The position numbers were made by a program, and so were the translations under genes. 64,000 nt of DNA from Streptomyces syringium (GTDB lineage: Bacteria; Actinomycetota; Actinomycetes; Streptomycetales; Streptomycetaceae): the NCBI RefSeq assembly GCF_017876625.1, contig NZ_JAGIOH010000001.1, forward strand, positions 6,407,501 through 6,471,500, read 5' to 3'. Positions 1 to 8,720 of the stretch are shown here, piece after piece. A model generated the notes under the pieces. The model had not been told where the DNA came from and did not search any database. It saw only the letters and a list, made by a program, of their open reading frames with translations. Positions within the stretch are counted from its first letter, which is position 1, and each line of letters begins with the position of its first letter.

Positions 1-23
1 GCCCCCATCGCCCTGGAGGTGCC

Positions 24-1211
24 GTGACCGGCTCCCGACCGCACAGCTCACCGCTCGACTCGCTGCGCCCGGCCGCCTTCGGGGCGGATCCGTCCGGGGA
101 GCGGATGGCGCGCATCCGGCGGTCGCCGCACTTCGCCGACGGCCGGTTCGTCAATCCGGTCGCGGCCGACCGGACGCCGTCCGGCTCCATGCTGAAGTTC
201 CTGCCCACCTACTTCCGCAAGGACGAGCGCGTCCGCAGAGCGCCTGCCGGGCCGGTGCCCGTGCACCCCACGACCATCGCCGACCTCGCGGACCCGGCCG
301 CCTCCGGGCTGCGCATCACCTGGATGGGCCACTCCAGCGTCCTCGCCGAGATCGACGGCCGCCGACTGCTGTTCGACCCGGTGTGGGGCGAGCGCTGCTC
401 GCCGTTCGACTTCGCGGGGCCCAAGCGCCTGCACCCGGTGCCGGTGCCGCTGGCCGAGGTCGGGCCGGTCGACGCGGTGATCATCTCCCACGACCACTAC
501 GACCACCTGGACCTGCCGACGGTCAAGGCCCTGGCCCGGGCCGGTACGCGCTTCGTCGTACCGCTCGGCGTCGGCGCCCACCTCGAACACTGGGGGGTGC
601 GGGCCGACCGGGTGACCGAACTCGACTGGCACGAGTCGACCCAGGTCGTCGAGGGCCTCACGCTCACCGCCACCCCCGCCCGGCACTTCTGCGGTCGGGG
701 GCTGCGCAACACCCAGCACACGCTGTGGGCGTCCTGGGTGGTCACCGGCCCCGAGCACCGGATCTTCCACAGTGGTGACACCGGTTACTTCCCGGGCTTC
801 GCGGAGATCGGCGCCCAGTACGGGCCCTTCGACGTCACGATGGTGCAGATCGGTGCGTACAGCGAATTCTGGCCGGACATCCACATGACCCCCGAGGAGG
901 GCATGCGCGCCCATCTCGACCTGCAGGGCGGTGCGCCCCGCGGGATCATGCTGCCGATCCACTGGGGGACGTTCAACCTCGCCCCGCACCCCTGGGAGGA
1001 GCCCGCCGAGGGGACGCTCGCCGCGGCCCACCGCGCCGGAGCGGCGGTGGCCACCCCCCGTCCCGGGCAGCCGTTCGAGCCTGCCGCCGGGCTCCGGGCC
1101 GACCCGTGGTGGCGTGCGGTCGCGGTGCGGCCGGCGGGCGGCTGGGCCGACATCGGGGACGACGCCGCGAGCGGTGCCGAGGACGACGCCGAGGTCATTC
1201 TGCAGGCGTAG
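24..1211 (+). CDS. Metallo-beta-lactamase-fold hydrolase (NAPE-PLD/UlaG-like)
   Basis: A 395-aa protein starting with GTG. The metal-binding HxHxDH motif appears as SHDHYDHLD near residues 153-161. Further metal-ligand candidates follow: a His in ARHFCGRG, the HSGDTGYF segment near residue 250, and a late His in PIHWGTFN. This order is typical of the NAPE-hydrolysing phospholipase D/UlaG-like branch of the metallo-beta-lactamase superfamily, which acts as zinc-dependent phosphodiesterases or lactonases. The N-terminal part (SPHFADGRFVNP) also matches that branch. No signal peptide is visible, so it is probably cytoplasmic. The substrate cannot be inferred. It stands alone, 156 bp ahead of the chitosanase gene on the same strand. 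Confidence 0.85.
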   Translation: MTGSRPHSSPLDSLRPAAFGADPSGERMARIRRSPHFADGRFVNPVAADRTPSGSMLKFLPTYFRKDERVRRAPAGPVPVHPTTIADLADPAASGLRITWMGHSSVLAEIDGRRLLFDPVWGERCSPFDFAGPKRLHPVPVPLAEVGPVDAVIISHDHYDHLDLPTVKALARAGTRFVVPLGVGAHLEHWGVRADRVTELDWHESTQVVEGLTLTATPARHFCGRGLRNTQHTLWASWVVTGPEHRIFHSGDTGYFPGFAEIGAQYGPFDVTMVQIGAYSEFWPDIHMTPEEGMRAHLDLQGGAPRGIMLPIHWGTFNLAPHPWEEPAEGTLAAAHRAGAAVATPRPGQPFEPAAGLRADPWWRAVAVRPAGGWADIGDDAASGAEDDAEVILQA

Positions 1212-1324
1212 CGGGCCGGTCGGCGGCGCCCGGGCGGGTGCCGGGCTTTCGTGGCGGTATTTCACCAGGATGCGTACGAACCTCTTGTGGCGTGCGCGGA
1301 AGGGCCGCTTCAATGGCGCCGATG

Positions 1325-1343
1325 GTTAGGAAAGCTTCCTAAC
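1325..1343. promoter_or_regulatory. Operator-like palindrome upstream of chitosanase
   Basis: GTTAGGAAAGCTTCCTAAC is an inverted repeat with perfect 8-bp arms (GTTAGGAA/TTCCTAAC) around a 3-nt centre, ending 24 bp before the chitosanase ATG. Chitosanase genes of Streptomyces are known to carry a similar TTAGGAAA-type palindrome bound by the ROK-family repressor CsnR. Assigning this site to CsnR is inference from position and sequence similarity. Confidence 0.7.
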
Positions 1344-1367
1344 AGCCGATCGGGAACGGAGCTCCGC

Positions 1368-2255
1368 ATGCCCGCGCGCACCTCGAAGAGGATCCCTGTG
1401 TCCGGCCGTCTCGCCCTCGTGGGCCTGGCCGCCGCGATCCCCACCGCCCTCATGCTCAGCGGGGGCGGCCAGGCATCCGCCACCGCGACCTCCCCTGACG
1501 CCGCCCCCGCTCCCCGGGCGACCCTCCGCACCCTGGCGGCGGGCACCGACCTGAACGACCCGTACAAGAAGGACATGGCCATGCGGCTGGTGTCGAGCGC
1601 GGAGAACTCCTCGCTCGACTGGCGCGCCCAGTTCACCTACATCGAGGACATAGGCGACGGCCGCGGCTACACCGCCGGCATCATCGGCTTCTGTTCCGGC
1701 ACCGGCGACATGCTCGACCTCGTCGAGCGGTACACGAAGCAGAAGCCCGACAACCCGCTCGCCAAGTACCTCCCCGCCCTGCGCAAGGTCAACGGCAGCG
1801 ACTCGCACGCCGGCCTCGGCAAGCCCTTCGAGGACGCCTGGAAGAAGGCCGCCCAGCACAAGGCCTTCCAGGACGCGCAGGAGTCCGAGCGCGACCGTGT
1901 CTACTTCGACCCGGCGGTCAAGCAGGCCAAGGCCGACGGCCTGCGTGCGCTCGGCCAGTTCGCCTACTACGACGCGATCGTCATGCACGGCCCCGGCAGC
2001 AGCAAGGACAGCTTCGGCGGCATCCGCAAGGCCGCACTGGCCAAGGCCAAGCCCCCGGCGCAGGGCGGCGACGAGAAGACCTATCTGGGCGCCTTCCTCG
2101 ACGCCCGCAAGAAGGCCATGCAGAGCGAGGAGGCGCACAGCGACACCAGCCGCGTCGACACCGCACAGCGCGTCTTCCTCAACAACGGCAACTTCGACCT
2201 CAAGCCGCCGCTGAAGTGGAAGGTCTACGGCGACTCCTACGAGATCAAGGAGTAG
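1368..2255 (+). CDS. csn: Secreted GH46 chitosanase
   Basis: A 295-aa endo-chitosanase that hydrolyses beta-1,4 linkages in chitosan outside the cell. The ATG at 1368 is chosen because it gives a classic signal peptide (basic MPARTSKRIPVSGR, then a hydrophobic stretch ending near AQASATA-type residues). An open frame extends further upstream but would read through the operator palindrome. The mature region shows the family signature LVSSAENSSLDW, then YIEDIGDGRGYTAG and GFCSGTGDM. By comparison with Streptomyces N174 chitosanase, Glu79 is the likely general acid (E22 there) and Asp97 the base (D40 there). The gene is monocistronic and ends at a strong hairpin. Probably repressed through the palindrome just upstream. 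Confidence 0.95.
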   Translation: MPARTSKRIPVSGRLALVGLAAAIPTALMLSGGGQASATATSPDAAPAPRATLRTLAAGTDLNDPYKKDMAMRLVSSAENSSLDWRAQFTYIEDIGDGRGYTAGIIGFCSGTGDMLDLVERYTKQKPDNPLAKYLPALRKVNGSDSHAGLGKPFEDAWKKAAQHKAFQDAQESERDRVYFDPAVKQAKADGLRALGQFAYYDAIVMHGPGSSKDSFGGIRKAALAKAKPPAQGGDEKTYLGAFLDARKKAMQSEEAHSDTSRVDTAQRVFLNNGNFDLKPPLKWKVYGDSYEIKE

Positions 2256-2263
2256 CCGTACAC

Positions 2264-2295
2264 GCCCGCGCACCCTCCGCCGAGGGTGCGCGGGC
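2264..2295. terminator. Bidirectional hairpin terminator
   Basis: Perfect 14-bp stem (2264-2277 with 2282-2295) and a 4-nt CGCC loop, lying between the convergent chitosanase gene and the propeller/amidohydrolase gene. There is no strong T tract on either side, as is usual for streptomycete terminators. Confidence 0.8.
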
Positions 2296-2316
2296 GGCCC
2301 CCGGGCCCACCCCGGG

Positions 2317-5300
2317 TCAGAGCGCGTCCAGGTCGCAGCAGGAGTCACGGCGCAACTGCCGCCCCACCGCGAGCCAGTCCTCCTGCCGCACCCCCGCGCG
2401 AGGGGCCGGGACGCCCGCCGGCTCGTACGCGCCGACCAGCCGCGCCTGCTCGAACGGCACCCCGCCACGCAGCACCGACTCCGTGCGGACGAGCGAGTCG
2501 AAGTCCGTGAACGGATCGCCGTCGATCACCGTCACGTCGGCGAACTTGCCGACCTCCAGGGTGCCCAGATCCCGCTCCGCGCCGAGAGCCCGCGCGGGCA
2601 GCACCGTCGCGGTGCTCAGCGCCTGGGCCGCCGACAGCCCGAAGCGGTGCAGGGCCCGCAGCCCCAGATGCAAGGAGAGTCCGACCGGCACCAGCGGGGC
2701 GTCCGTGCCCAGCGCCACGATCCCGCCACCGGCCAGCACCCGCCGGTAGACCCCGATCTCCCGCTCCAGCGTCGCCAGCTGGTCGGCGGTCGGCCGGGCC
2801 GCCGCCGTCTGCCGCACGAGCGCGAGATCCCACGGCGGCATCAAGCGGGTGACCCGGGGGTCCTTCGCCAGATCCGGGTCGTCGCCCAGCAGCGGAACGG
2901 ACGTGAACATCGTGGCGACCAGATGGAAGTCGGTGGCGGTGTAGATCTCCGTCAGGTCCTGATAGGCCTGCCCGGCGGCGGTCGTGGCGTGCCCGAACTC
3001 CAGCCGCTGCGTGGCCTGGAGGTGCGTCGTCAGGTCCTGCCCGAGCTGGACGCCCGGCGAGCACAGATGACTGCCGGCCCGGACACCGAGCCGCTCGTGC
3101 GCGAACCGCGCCGCCTCCCGCATCACCCAACCCGGCGCCCGGACATACGTCTTGACGAAGTCCCAGTCCAGCGCGGCGGCGCGGGTCAGCGACCGGCGCA
3201 GGCCCTCCTCGGTGCGGTGCGCGCGCCCCATGCTGTACGCCACCCGGGCCCCGTCCAGCAGCTCGCCGGTGGCCAGCAGCCGCGGACCGGCGAGCTCGCC
3301 CGCGGCGACCGCCTCCCGGATCCGGGCCTGCTCGTAGGCGAAGCCACCGAAGGAGACCGCGGTGGTGATCCCGTAGGCCAGCTGCAGCGCCGTCTGCCGG
3401 CCGCCGTAGGTGTTCTGGTAGGGGTGCGTATGGGTGTCCCACAGGCCCGGGATCACCGTCCGCCGTGACGCGTCGACGGTGCGCAGCGCCGCCCGCCGCG
3501 CCCGGTGCGGCTCGACGGCGGCGATGCGCCCGCCCCGCACGACGATGTCGACGTCCTCGCGGACGGCCTTGCCCGTGCCGTCCCAGAACTTCCCGGCCCG
3601 CACGACGGTGTCGGCCGGAGTGGGACGGCGGTAGTCGAGCCGGACGGGAACGGTGCGCGCCGGGCCGTTCACCTTCCCGCCCGTGACGTCGAGCAGCCGC
3701 AGCCGGCCGGCCGAGAGGTAGAGCAGCCGGCGCGAGTCCGCGGACCACGAGGGGTGGTCGGCGGCCTCGTCGGTGATCCGGCGGGCCTGGCCGTCGGGGG
3801 TCCCGTCGGGACGTACGGGCAGCAGCCACAGCGCGGACTCCACGATCACCGCCATCAGAGCCCCGTCGGGCGACCAGACGGGGCCCGAGTCGTAGCGGTC
3901 GGCGATGGAGGTGTGCGGGGCGACGGGGTGCAGCCGGGCGGCGCCGGTGGTGGTGTCGACCACCCGGATCAGGTTGTAGCCCTCCCGGAATCGCTGGTTG
4001 AGGCGGTTGCGGTCGCAGAAGGCGACGTAGCGGCCGTCGGGCGACCAGCTGGGCCGCCCGGGCAGCCCGCCGCCGCCCATGGGGGCCGCCAGCACCCGCT
4101 CCGTACCGGCGGCGAGGTCGCGCACGAGGAGGTTGCCGGAGAGGTCGAGGCAGGCCAGCCGCTCGCCGTCCGGCGAGAGCGCCGGATACGCGCGCCCGCC
4201 GTCGGCCAGCACGGTCTCCTTGCCGGAGGCGAGGTCGTGGCGGCGCACGGCCGGCAGTCCGCCGCGGTCGTCGGTGTAGATCAGCGCCCGCCCGTCGTGG
4301 GTCCAGGTCGGGGCCAGCAGATAGCGCGTGGGGTCCGTCCGCACCACGCGGCGCGGCGCCCGGCCGCCGAGGACATCGGCGACCCAGAGGGAGTTGAGCG
4401 CGGCGAACACCACCTGCCGGGCGTCCGGCGACAGCGCCGGCAGATGCACCGCCCGCACCCGGCGCACGACGCCGCCCTCGAAGTCGTACCGCTTGCCGCG
4501 GTAGCGGGGACGGTCGACGGGCAGGGGAGCGGTGAAGGCGATGGTCTCGGCGGCGTCGGCCTCGAGTCCCGCCCCGGGCCGCGCGGGGCGGATGATCCGG
4601 AACTGACCGCTCACCGTCAGCAGCAGCTCGTCGCGCGAGACCCACCGCGGCGGAACCGGCTCCACGTCCCCGTCCACCGCCACCACGGCCCCGTCCACGA
4701 CGAGCGTGCAGGAGGCGGTGGGCGCGGCCGTCGTCCGCAGATAGGCCAGCTTCCCGGCCGGTGACACGGCCGGCGTCATGACCTGCGCCGCGGCGCTCTC
4801 GACGTGCTCGGCCCGCACCGGCCCCTGCCCGTCGGACGGCACGGAGGCGACCGTCCGGGCCTCCAGCGCCGCCCCGGCGACCTTGGCGCGGACGAAGAAC
4901 AGCCGGGTCCCGTCCGGCGACCAGACGGGGTCGAAGTCCTCCCAGGCCCCGTCCTGCGCGGGCCCTTCCTGGCCGGGCAGCCCGGTGACCCGGGTGAGCG
5001 CACCGGTACGCACGTCGATCACCCACACGCGGTACGGGCTGCCCGCCACCGGGTCCCCGCCGCGCTCGGAGGCGAAGGCGAGCCGGGTCCCGTCCGGCGA
5101 CCACGACGGCCCGCGGTCGTCCCAGGGCCCCTCCGTGAGCTGCCGGAGCCCGGAGCCGTCGGTGCGGCAGATCCACAGGTGGAAGCCGCCGCCCCGGTAG
5201 GCGCAGACCGCGAGCTGCTTGCCGTCCGGGGAGTGCACCGGGCGGGTGGGCTCGAGGTCGGCCGGGGTGATGGCCACGGCCTCGCCCCCCGCTCGGGGAA

Positions 5301-5565
5301 CGGACCACAGGACGTTCTGCACCTCGGCGACCAGCCGGTCACCGGCGGGGGACAGCGACGCCGAGCCGTTCGTGGCGGCGGTGAAGGAGAGCGTGACCGC
5401 GCGCGCGGCGGCCTCGCGGGACGTGAGGGCGGGCGCGGCGGCCACCGCGTCCACGGGCAGCGCGACGGCCGCGCCGGCCACGGCGGCGGTACCGGCCGTG
5501 GCCTGCAGGAATCTGCGCCGGGAGAGGGCGGAGGGGGTAGCGTCCGCCGGGCCGGTGGTGTCCAA
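2317..5565 (-). CDS. Tat-exported TolB-like propeller fused to amidohydrolase
   Basis: About 1082 aa. The start is a TTG at 5565, chosen because AGGAGG lies 4 nt upstream (5570-5575) and it places a twin-arginine motif (SRRRFLQ) and hydrophobic segment at the N-terminus. An open frame continues upstream without a ribosome-binding site. Residues of roughly 60-620 contain repeated WSPDGxxLAF/Y (PD40/TolB-like) blades. The rest is a metal-dependent amidohydrolase: IPGLWDTHTHP near residue 710 supplies the first HxH, and later segments include GSHLCSP, GHATTA and ALGTDAPLVPVG. Such fusions hydrolyse amide-type bonds in peptides or ring compounds, and the propeller may gate substrate. Exported folded through Tat. 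Substrate unknown. Convergent with chitosanase. Confidence 0.85.
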   Translation of the reverse strand: MDTTGPADATPSALSRRRFLQATAGTAAVAGAAVALPVDAVAAAPALTSREAAARAVTLSFTAATNGSASLSPAGDRLVAEVQNVLWSVPRAGGEAVAITPADLEPTRPVHSPDGKQLAVCAYRGGGFHLWICRTDGSGLRQLTEGPWDDRGPSWSPDGTRLAFASERGGDPVAGSPYRVWVIDVRTGALTRVTGLPGQEGPAQDGAWEDFDPVWSPDGTRLFFVRAKVAGAALEARTVASVPSDGQGPVRAEHVESAAAQVMTPAVSPAGKLAYLRTTAAPTASCTLVVDGAVVAVDGDVEPVPPRWVSRDELLLTVSGQFRIIRPARPGAGLEADAAETIAFTAPLPVDRPRYRGKRYDFEGGVVRRVRAVHLPALSPDARQVVFAALNSLWVADVLGGRAPRRVVRTDPTRYLLAPTWTHDGRALIYTDDRGGLPAVRRHDLASGKETVLADGGRAYPALSPDGERLACLDLSGNLLVRDLAAGTERVLAAPMGGGGLPGRPSWSPDGRYVAFCDRNRLNQRFREGYNLIRVVDTTTGAARLHPVAPHTSIADRYDSGPVWSPDGALMAVIVESALWLLPVRPDGTPDGQARRITDEAADHPSWSADSRRLLYLSAGRLRLLDVTGGKVNGPARTVPVRLDYRRPTPADTVVRAGKFWDGTGKAVREDVDIVVRGGRIAAVEPHRARRAALRTVDASRRTVIPGLWDTHTHPYQNTYGGRQTALQLAYGITTAVSFGGFAYEQARIREAVAAGELAGPRLLATGELLDGARVAYSMGRAHRTEEGLRRSLTRAAALDWDFVKTYVRAPGWVMREAARFAHERLGVRAGSHLCSPGVQLGQDLTTHLQATQRLEFGHATTAAGQAYQDLTEIYTATDFHLVATMFTSVPLLGDDPDLAKDPRVTRLMPPWDLALVRQTAAARPTADQLATLEREIGVYRRVLAGGGIVALGTDAPLVPVGLSLHLGLRALHRFGLSAAQALSTATVLPARALGAERDLGTLEVGKFADVTVIDGDPFTDFDSLVRTESVLRGGVPFEQARLVGAYEPAGVPAPRAGVRQEDWLAVGRQLRRDSCCDLDAL

Positions 5566-5752
5566 CTGTCCTCCTGGTGCGGGGGAGTTGCGCGGTGCGG
5601 GAGCTGAAAACGAGAGGCTTGATACTTGCACGGCGCACCGGTCCAAGGTCAACACCGCACGCGGCTCCGAGCCCCGTCGCGGGTGCGGGTGCGGGCGCCG
5701 GTGCCGGGGGCTACGGTCGTTGTCACGCCGCCGGATCGACGACGGAGGCCGC

Positions 5753-6166
5753 ATGGTCACTGCCGAGGACGTACGCGCGATCGCGCTCTCCCTGCCGGAG
5801 ACGGCGGAGAGGCTCGCCTGGGGGATGCCCACGTTCCGGGTGGGCGGTGCGGCGGGGAAGACCGGCAAGGCCGGGAAGACCGGCAAGACTGAGAAGACCG
5901 GGAAGATCTTCGCCGCGCTGGCGGACGACGACGCCTCGATGGGCGTGAAGTGTCCGCGTGAGGAGCGGGCGGAGCTGATCGCGACGGAGCCGGAGAAGTT
6001 CTTCGTCCGCCCCGGCCACGACGACCACTACGACTGGCTACGGGTCCGTCTCGCCGCGATCGAGGACACCGCGGAACTACGCGCGATCCTCCTCGACGCC
6101 TGGCGGCAGGCCGCGCCCCGCTCGGTCGCCGACGCGTACGGCGGGGCGGAGGAAGGGGGAGTGTGA
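5753..6166 (+). CDS. MmcQ/YjbR-family DNA-binding-like protein
   Basis: 137 aa, starting at ATG 5753 after GGAGG-like GACGGAGG. Family features: the N-terminal helix VRAIALSLPETAER, then WGMPTFRV, KIFAALADDD and a C-terminal region with PGHDDHYDWLRVRL. The MmcQ/YjbR family has a CyaY-like fold and is thought to bind DNA; its role is undefined. Oddity: the usual short turn before KIFA is replaced by a basic low-complexity run (about residues 34-50) built of GKTGK/GKAGK units. Divergent from the amidohydrolase gene, with 187 bp between them. Confidence 0.8.
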   Translation: MVTAEDVRAIALSLPETAERLAWGMPTFRVGGAAGKTGKAGKTGKTEKTGKIFAALADDDASMGVKCPREERAELIATEPEKFFVRPGHDDHYDWLRVRLAAIEDTAELRAILLDAWRQAAPRSVADAYGGAEEGGV

Positions 6167-6204
6167 GGTGCGGGACGGTCCGGCTGCGCGGCCTGCGCGG
6201 CCCT

Positions 6205-6498
6205 TCAGATGCCCCCGGCCTTGAAGACGTCCTGCTCGATGAGCAGCTTGTCGATCCGCGCCTTGTCCACCCGGTTGGTCACCTCCTCGACCTCCTGCCG
6301 GTCCCGCACGCACTTGGCCAGCGTGAACGCGGACGACACCACGAAGATCAGCCCCAGCGCGAGGAACGCCCGCTCCCACGCCCCGACGGGCAGCTTCGCG
6401 ATCCCTACGGCGAGTGCGACCAGGGACAGCCCGAAGGAGAGCGCGGCCTGCACGAAGAAGGCGGTGGTCGTCGGCCGCTGTATCGATGGAGTGCTCAT
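6205..6498 (-). CDS. YiaA/YiaB two-helix inner-membrane protein
   Basis: 97 aa from ATG 6498, which leaves a short polar N-terminus before two hydrophobic segments (TAFFVQAALSFGLSLVALAVGIAKL and the WERAFLALGLIFVVSSAFTLAKC region, each cited here as one helix of the YiaAB domain). The basic, charged C-terminus (RDRQEVEEV and on) is probably cytoplasmic. The YiaAB domain is widespread but has no firm function; expression links to stress are reported for some homologues. Convergent with the MmcQ-family gene. An upstream in-frame ATG at 6534 is possible but has no better ribosome-binding site. Confidence 0.75.
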   Translation of the reverse strand: MSTPSIQRPTTTAFFVQAALSFGLSLVALAVGIAKLPVGAWERAFLALGLIFVVSSAFTLAKCVRDRQEVEEVTNRVDKARIDKLLIEQDVFKAGGI

Positions 6499-6721
6499 GT
6501 GCGTAGCGTGTCCGCGCCCTGACCCCGGGCGCATGAGTACGGCTACTCATCTCCGCCGGCCCGCCGGTCCCGATCATGTCCCGATCATGCCCGAGGGGAG
6601 CCCCGGACCGGCCTCCGCCCGAGGTCAGAGCCTCGCGAAAGCCGTGCGCGACCACCGGCGGAAGTGCGGTATTGTTCTCATGCGCGGTCGGCGAGGGCGA
6701 AAGCCCGGGCCGGTTGAGCAC

Positions 6722-6795
<74 letters not shown>

Positions 6796-6802
6796 CGGTG
6801 CA

Positions 6803-6846
6803 AAACACCCTCTGATGTGGGAGAAATCCCAGGTCAGGGGGTGTTT
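6803..6846 (+). terminator. Hairpin just downstream of tRNA-Pro
   Basis: A 13-bp stem AAACACCCTCTGA (6803-6815) pairs with TCAGGGGGTGTTT (6834-6846), with one G.U-type or mismatched position. The loop itself contains a second small hairpin (TGGGA-GAAA-TCCCA). It starts 7 nt after the tRNA and most likely terminates tRNA transcription. Confidence 0.7.
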
Positions 6847-6927
6847 GGCGTTTCCTGACATGGCATCAACGGCTATCGCTGCCTTCTTGTCCGGAGCCTT
6901 GAGCTGATCGCCTTCCAGCCTTTCCCG

Positions 6928-8229
6928 CTATGAGGAGAAGGTGAAGTAGCGCAGCCAGACGTAGCCCATGGACAAGGCGATGGTCACGGCGGTGACGACG
7001 AGTCCGTATTTGGTGAACTGCCAGAAGGTGATGGGCCGGCGGTTGCGTTCGGCGATGCCGAGGACGACGACGTTGGCGCTGGCGCCGATGGCTGTGGCAT
7101 TGCCGCCGAGGCCCGCGCCGATGGCCAGGGACCACCACAGGACGTGGTCGCTGCCTCCGCCGAAATCTTTGACGAGCTGTTCGGTGACGGGTGCCATGGT
7201 GGCCACGTAGGGGATGTTGTCGACGACCCCGGAGAGTGCGGCCGAGCCGCCCAGGAGCAGCATGGCGGCGCTCTGTTCGGCGCCGCCCATGGCGTCGGCG
7301 AGGGTCTTGGAGACTTCGCCGATGACGCCGGTGTCGATGAGGCCGCCGATCATGATGAACAGGCCGGCGAAAAAGGCGAGCGTGGGCCACTCGACTTCGG
7401 CCAGGACCTCACCCGTCTCCACGGTGGAGACGGCGATGAGCAGGCCGGCGCCGAGGAGGGCGACGACGCTGGGTTCGTAGTGCAGGACGGGATGGAGGAC
7501 GAAGCCGGCGATGACCAGGGCGAGCACGATCAGGCCCTGGACAAGGAGGCGGGGGTTGCGGATGGCCTCCCTTTCCTCCAGCGTCATGATCTCCGTCGCC
7601 CGCTTCTCGTCGTACACGAACGTCCTGCGGAACATGAAGCGGCAGAGGGCTACCAGTACGACGATCAGCAGGGCTGACAGCGGGGCGAGGTGCAAGAGGA
7701 AGTCGTTGAAGGTCAGGCCGGCCCGGCTGGCGATGATGATGTTGGGCGGGTCGCCGACCAGTGTCGCTATCCCGCCGACGTTCGAGGCCAGCACTTCGGC
7801 GATCAGGAATGGCGCGGACGGCAGGGCGAGGCGTTCGCACACCAGCAGCGTCACCGGGACGACGAGGAGGACGGTGGTGACGTTGTCGAGGAGTGCGGAG
7901 GCGGCGGCGGTGATGACGATGAGCATGGCCATCACGCGGAAGGGTCTGGCCTTGGCCTTCTTGACGGACCAGATGGCCAGGTATTCGAACATGCCGGTCT
8001 TCTTCAGCACACCGACGATCATCATCATGCCCATGAGCAGGAAGATGACGTTCCAGTCGATGCCCCGGTCCTGGAGGTAGAAGGCCGAGACGTCGTTGGT
8101 CGCCCCGATCGCCAGCATCAGCGCGGCGCCGCCGAGAGCGGCGGCGACGCGGTGGACCTTCTCGCTGATGATCAGAGTGTAGGTGGCGGTGAAGATGACG
8201 ATCGCTGCCCAGCTGTGCCAGTCGCTCAT
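6928..8229 (-). CDS. ArsB/SLC13-type (ion transporter superfamily) permease
   Basis: A 433-aa polytopic membrane protein with about 11-12 hydrophobic segments. Typical superfamily motifs are visible: DNVTTVLLVVPVTLLV and GDPPNIIIAS in the first half, and the symmetrical SGVVDNIPYVATMAPV and GGNATAIGASANVV in the second half, i.e. the inverted-repeat helical-hairpin architecture of ArsB/NhaD/CitM transporters. The transported ion (arsenite, Na+/H+ exchange or a dicarboxylate) cannot be told from sequence alone. The ATG at 8229 overlaps the stop codon of the upstream CBS gene by ATGA, so the two are translationally coupled. Another open stretch upstream of this ATG belongs to the CBS gene's other frame. 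Confidence 0.85.
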   Translation of the reverse strand: MSDWHSWAAIVIFTATYTLIISEKVHRVAAALGGAALMLAIGATNDVSAFYLQDRGIDWNVIFLLMGMMMIVGVLKKTGMFEYLAIWSVKKAKARPFRVMAMLIVITAAASALLDNVTTVLLVVPVTLLVCERLALPSAPFLIAEVLASNVGGIATLVGDPPNIIIASRAGLTFNDFLLHLAPLSALLIVVLVALCRFMFRRTFVYDEKRATEIMTLEEREAIRNPRLLVQGLIVLALVIAGFVLHPVLHYEPSVVALLGAGLLIAVSTVETGEVLAEVEWPTLAFFAGLFIMIGGLIDTGVIGEVSKTLADAMGGAEQSAAMLLLGGSAALSGVVDNIPYVATMAPVTEQLVKDFGGGSDHVLWWSLAIGAGLGGNATAIGASANVVVLGIAERNRRPITFWQFTKYGLVVTAVTIALSMGYVWLRYFTFSS

Positions 8230-8720
8230 GTGTCTCCGATTTCTCCCAGGAGGCGCTCGAGGAGGTGGGATGCTGCGATGACGCCGAGCAGCCGCGGTAC
8301 ACCGCCCTGCTGCTGCCGGCCGGTCCCGGTGGTGCCGGCTCCGACGACGGCGACCAGGGGGCTGCGGACCTGTGCCATGAGCGCGGCGACTTCCAGTGCG
8401 GTGTCGTCGGGCGCGGCGACAGGCGGGCGCAGGGCTCTGCTGGAGAGGCAGTCGCGTACGCGCCGGCCGGCCAGTGCGCGGCACAGCTGGTCGGCGTGCT
8501 GTTCGTCGACGACCGCGGCCAGGGCCGGGTCCTCGATGACGTAGGCGGGGACGAGCGTCTTGATCATCTGGGAGGCGGGCAAGATCGCTGCGGGTGCCCC
8601 GTCCGTGTCCAGGACGAGCAGGGCAGGCAGCTTGTGCTCGGCCATCAGCCGCGCCGCCTCCAGTGCGTCGCTGTCGATGTCGACGGACGGGTAGTCCACG
8701 GCCAGGTCACGTGCGCGCAT
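8226..8720 (-). CDS. CBS-domain regulatory protein
   Basis: 164 aa from ATG 8720, preceded by AAGGAG about 10 nt upstream. Two CBS motifs: the first begins RARDLAVDYPSVDIDSDALEAARLM and ends DGAPAAILPAS; the second runs from RVRDCLSSRAL through ALEVAALMAQVRSPLVAVV to LLGVIAASHLLERLL. Paired CBS motifs (Bateman module) bind adenine nucleotides and commonly gate transporters or channels. Here the protein is encoded immediately before, and overlaps by 4 nt, an ArsB-like permease, so it is probably the cytosolic regulator of that permease. An alternative start at 8768 would add a short unconserved-looking extension. Confidence 0.82.
   Translation of the reverse strand: MRARDLAVDYPSVDIDSDALEAARLMAEHKLPALLVLDTDGAPAAILPASQMIKTLVPAYVIEDPALAAVVDEQHADQLCRALAGRRVRDCLSSRALRPPVAAPDDTALEVAALMAQVRSPLVAVVGAGTTGTGRQQQGGVPRLLGVIAASHLLERLLGEIGDT

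Noticed and set aside
48..1313. 421-codon minus-strand frame opposite the metallohydrolase
   Set aside because: Antisense to a gene with clear HxHxDH motif. The translated product is low-complexity Arg/Gly/Val, typical of an antisense GC-rich frame.
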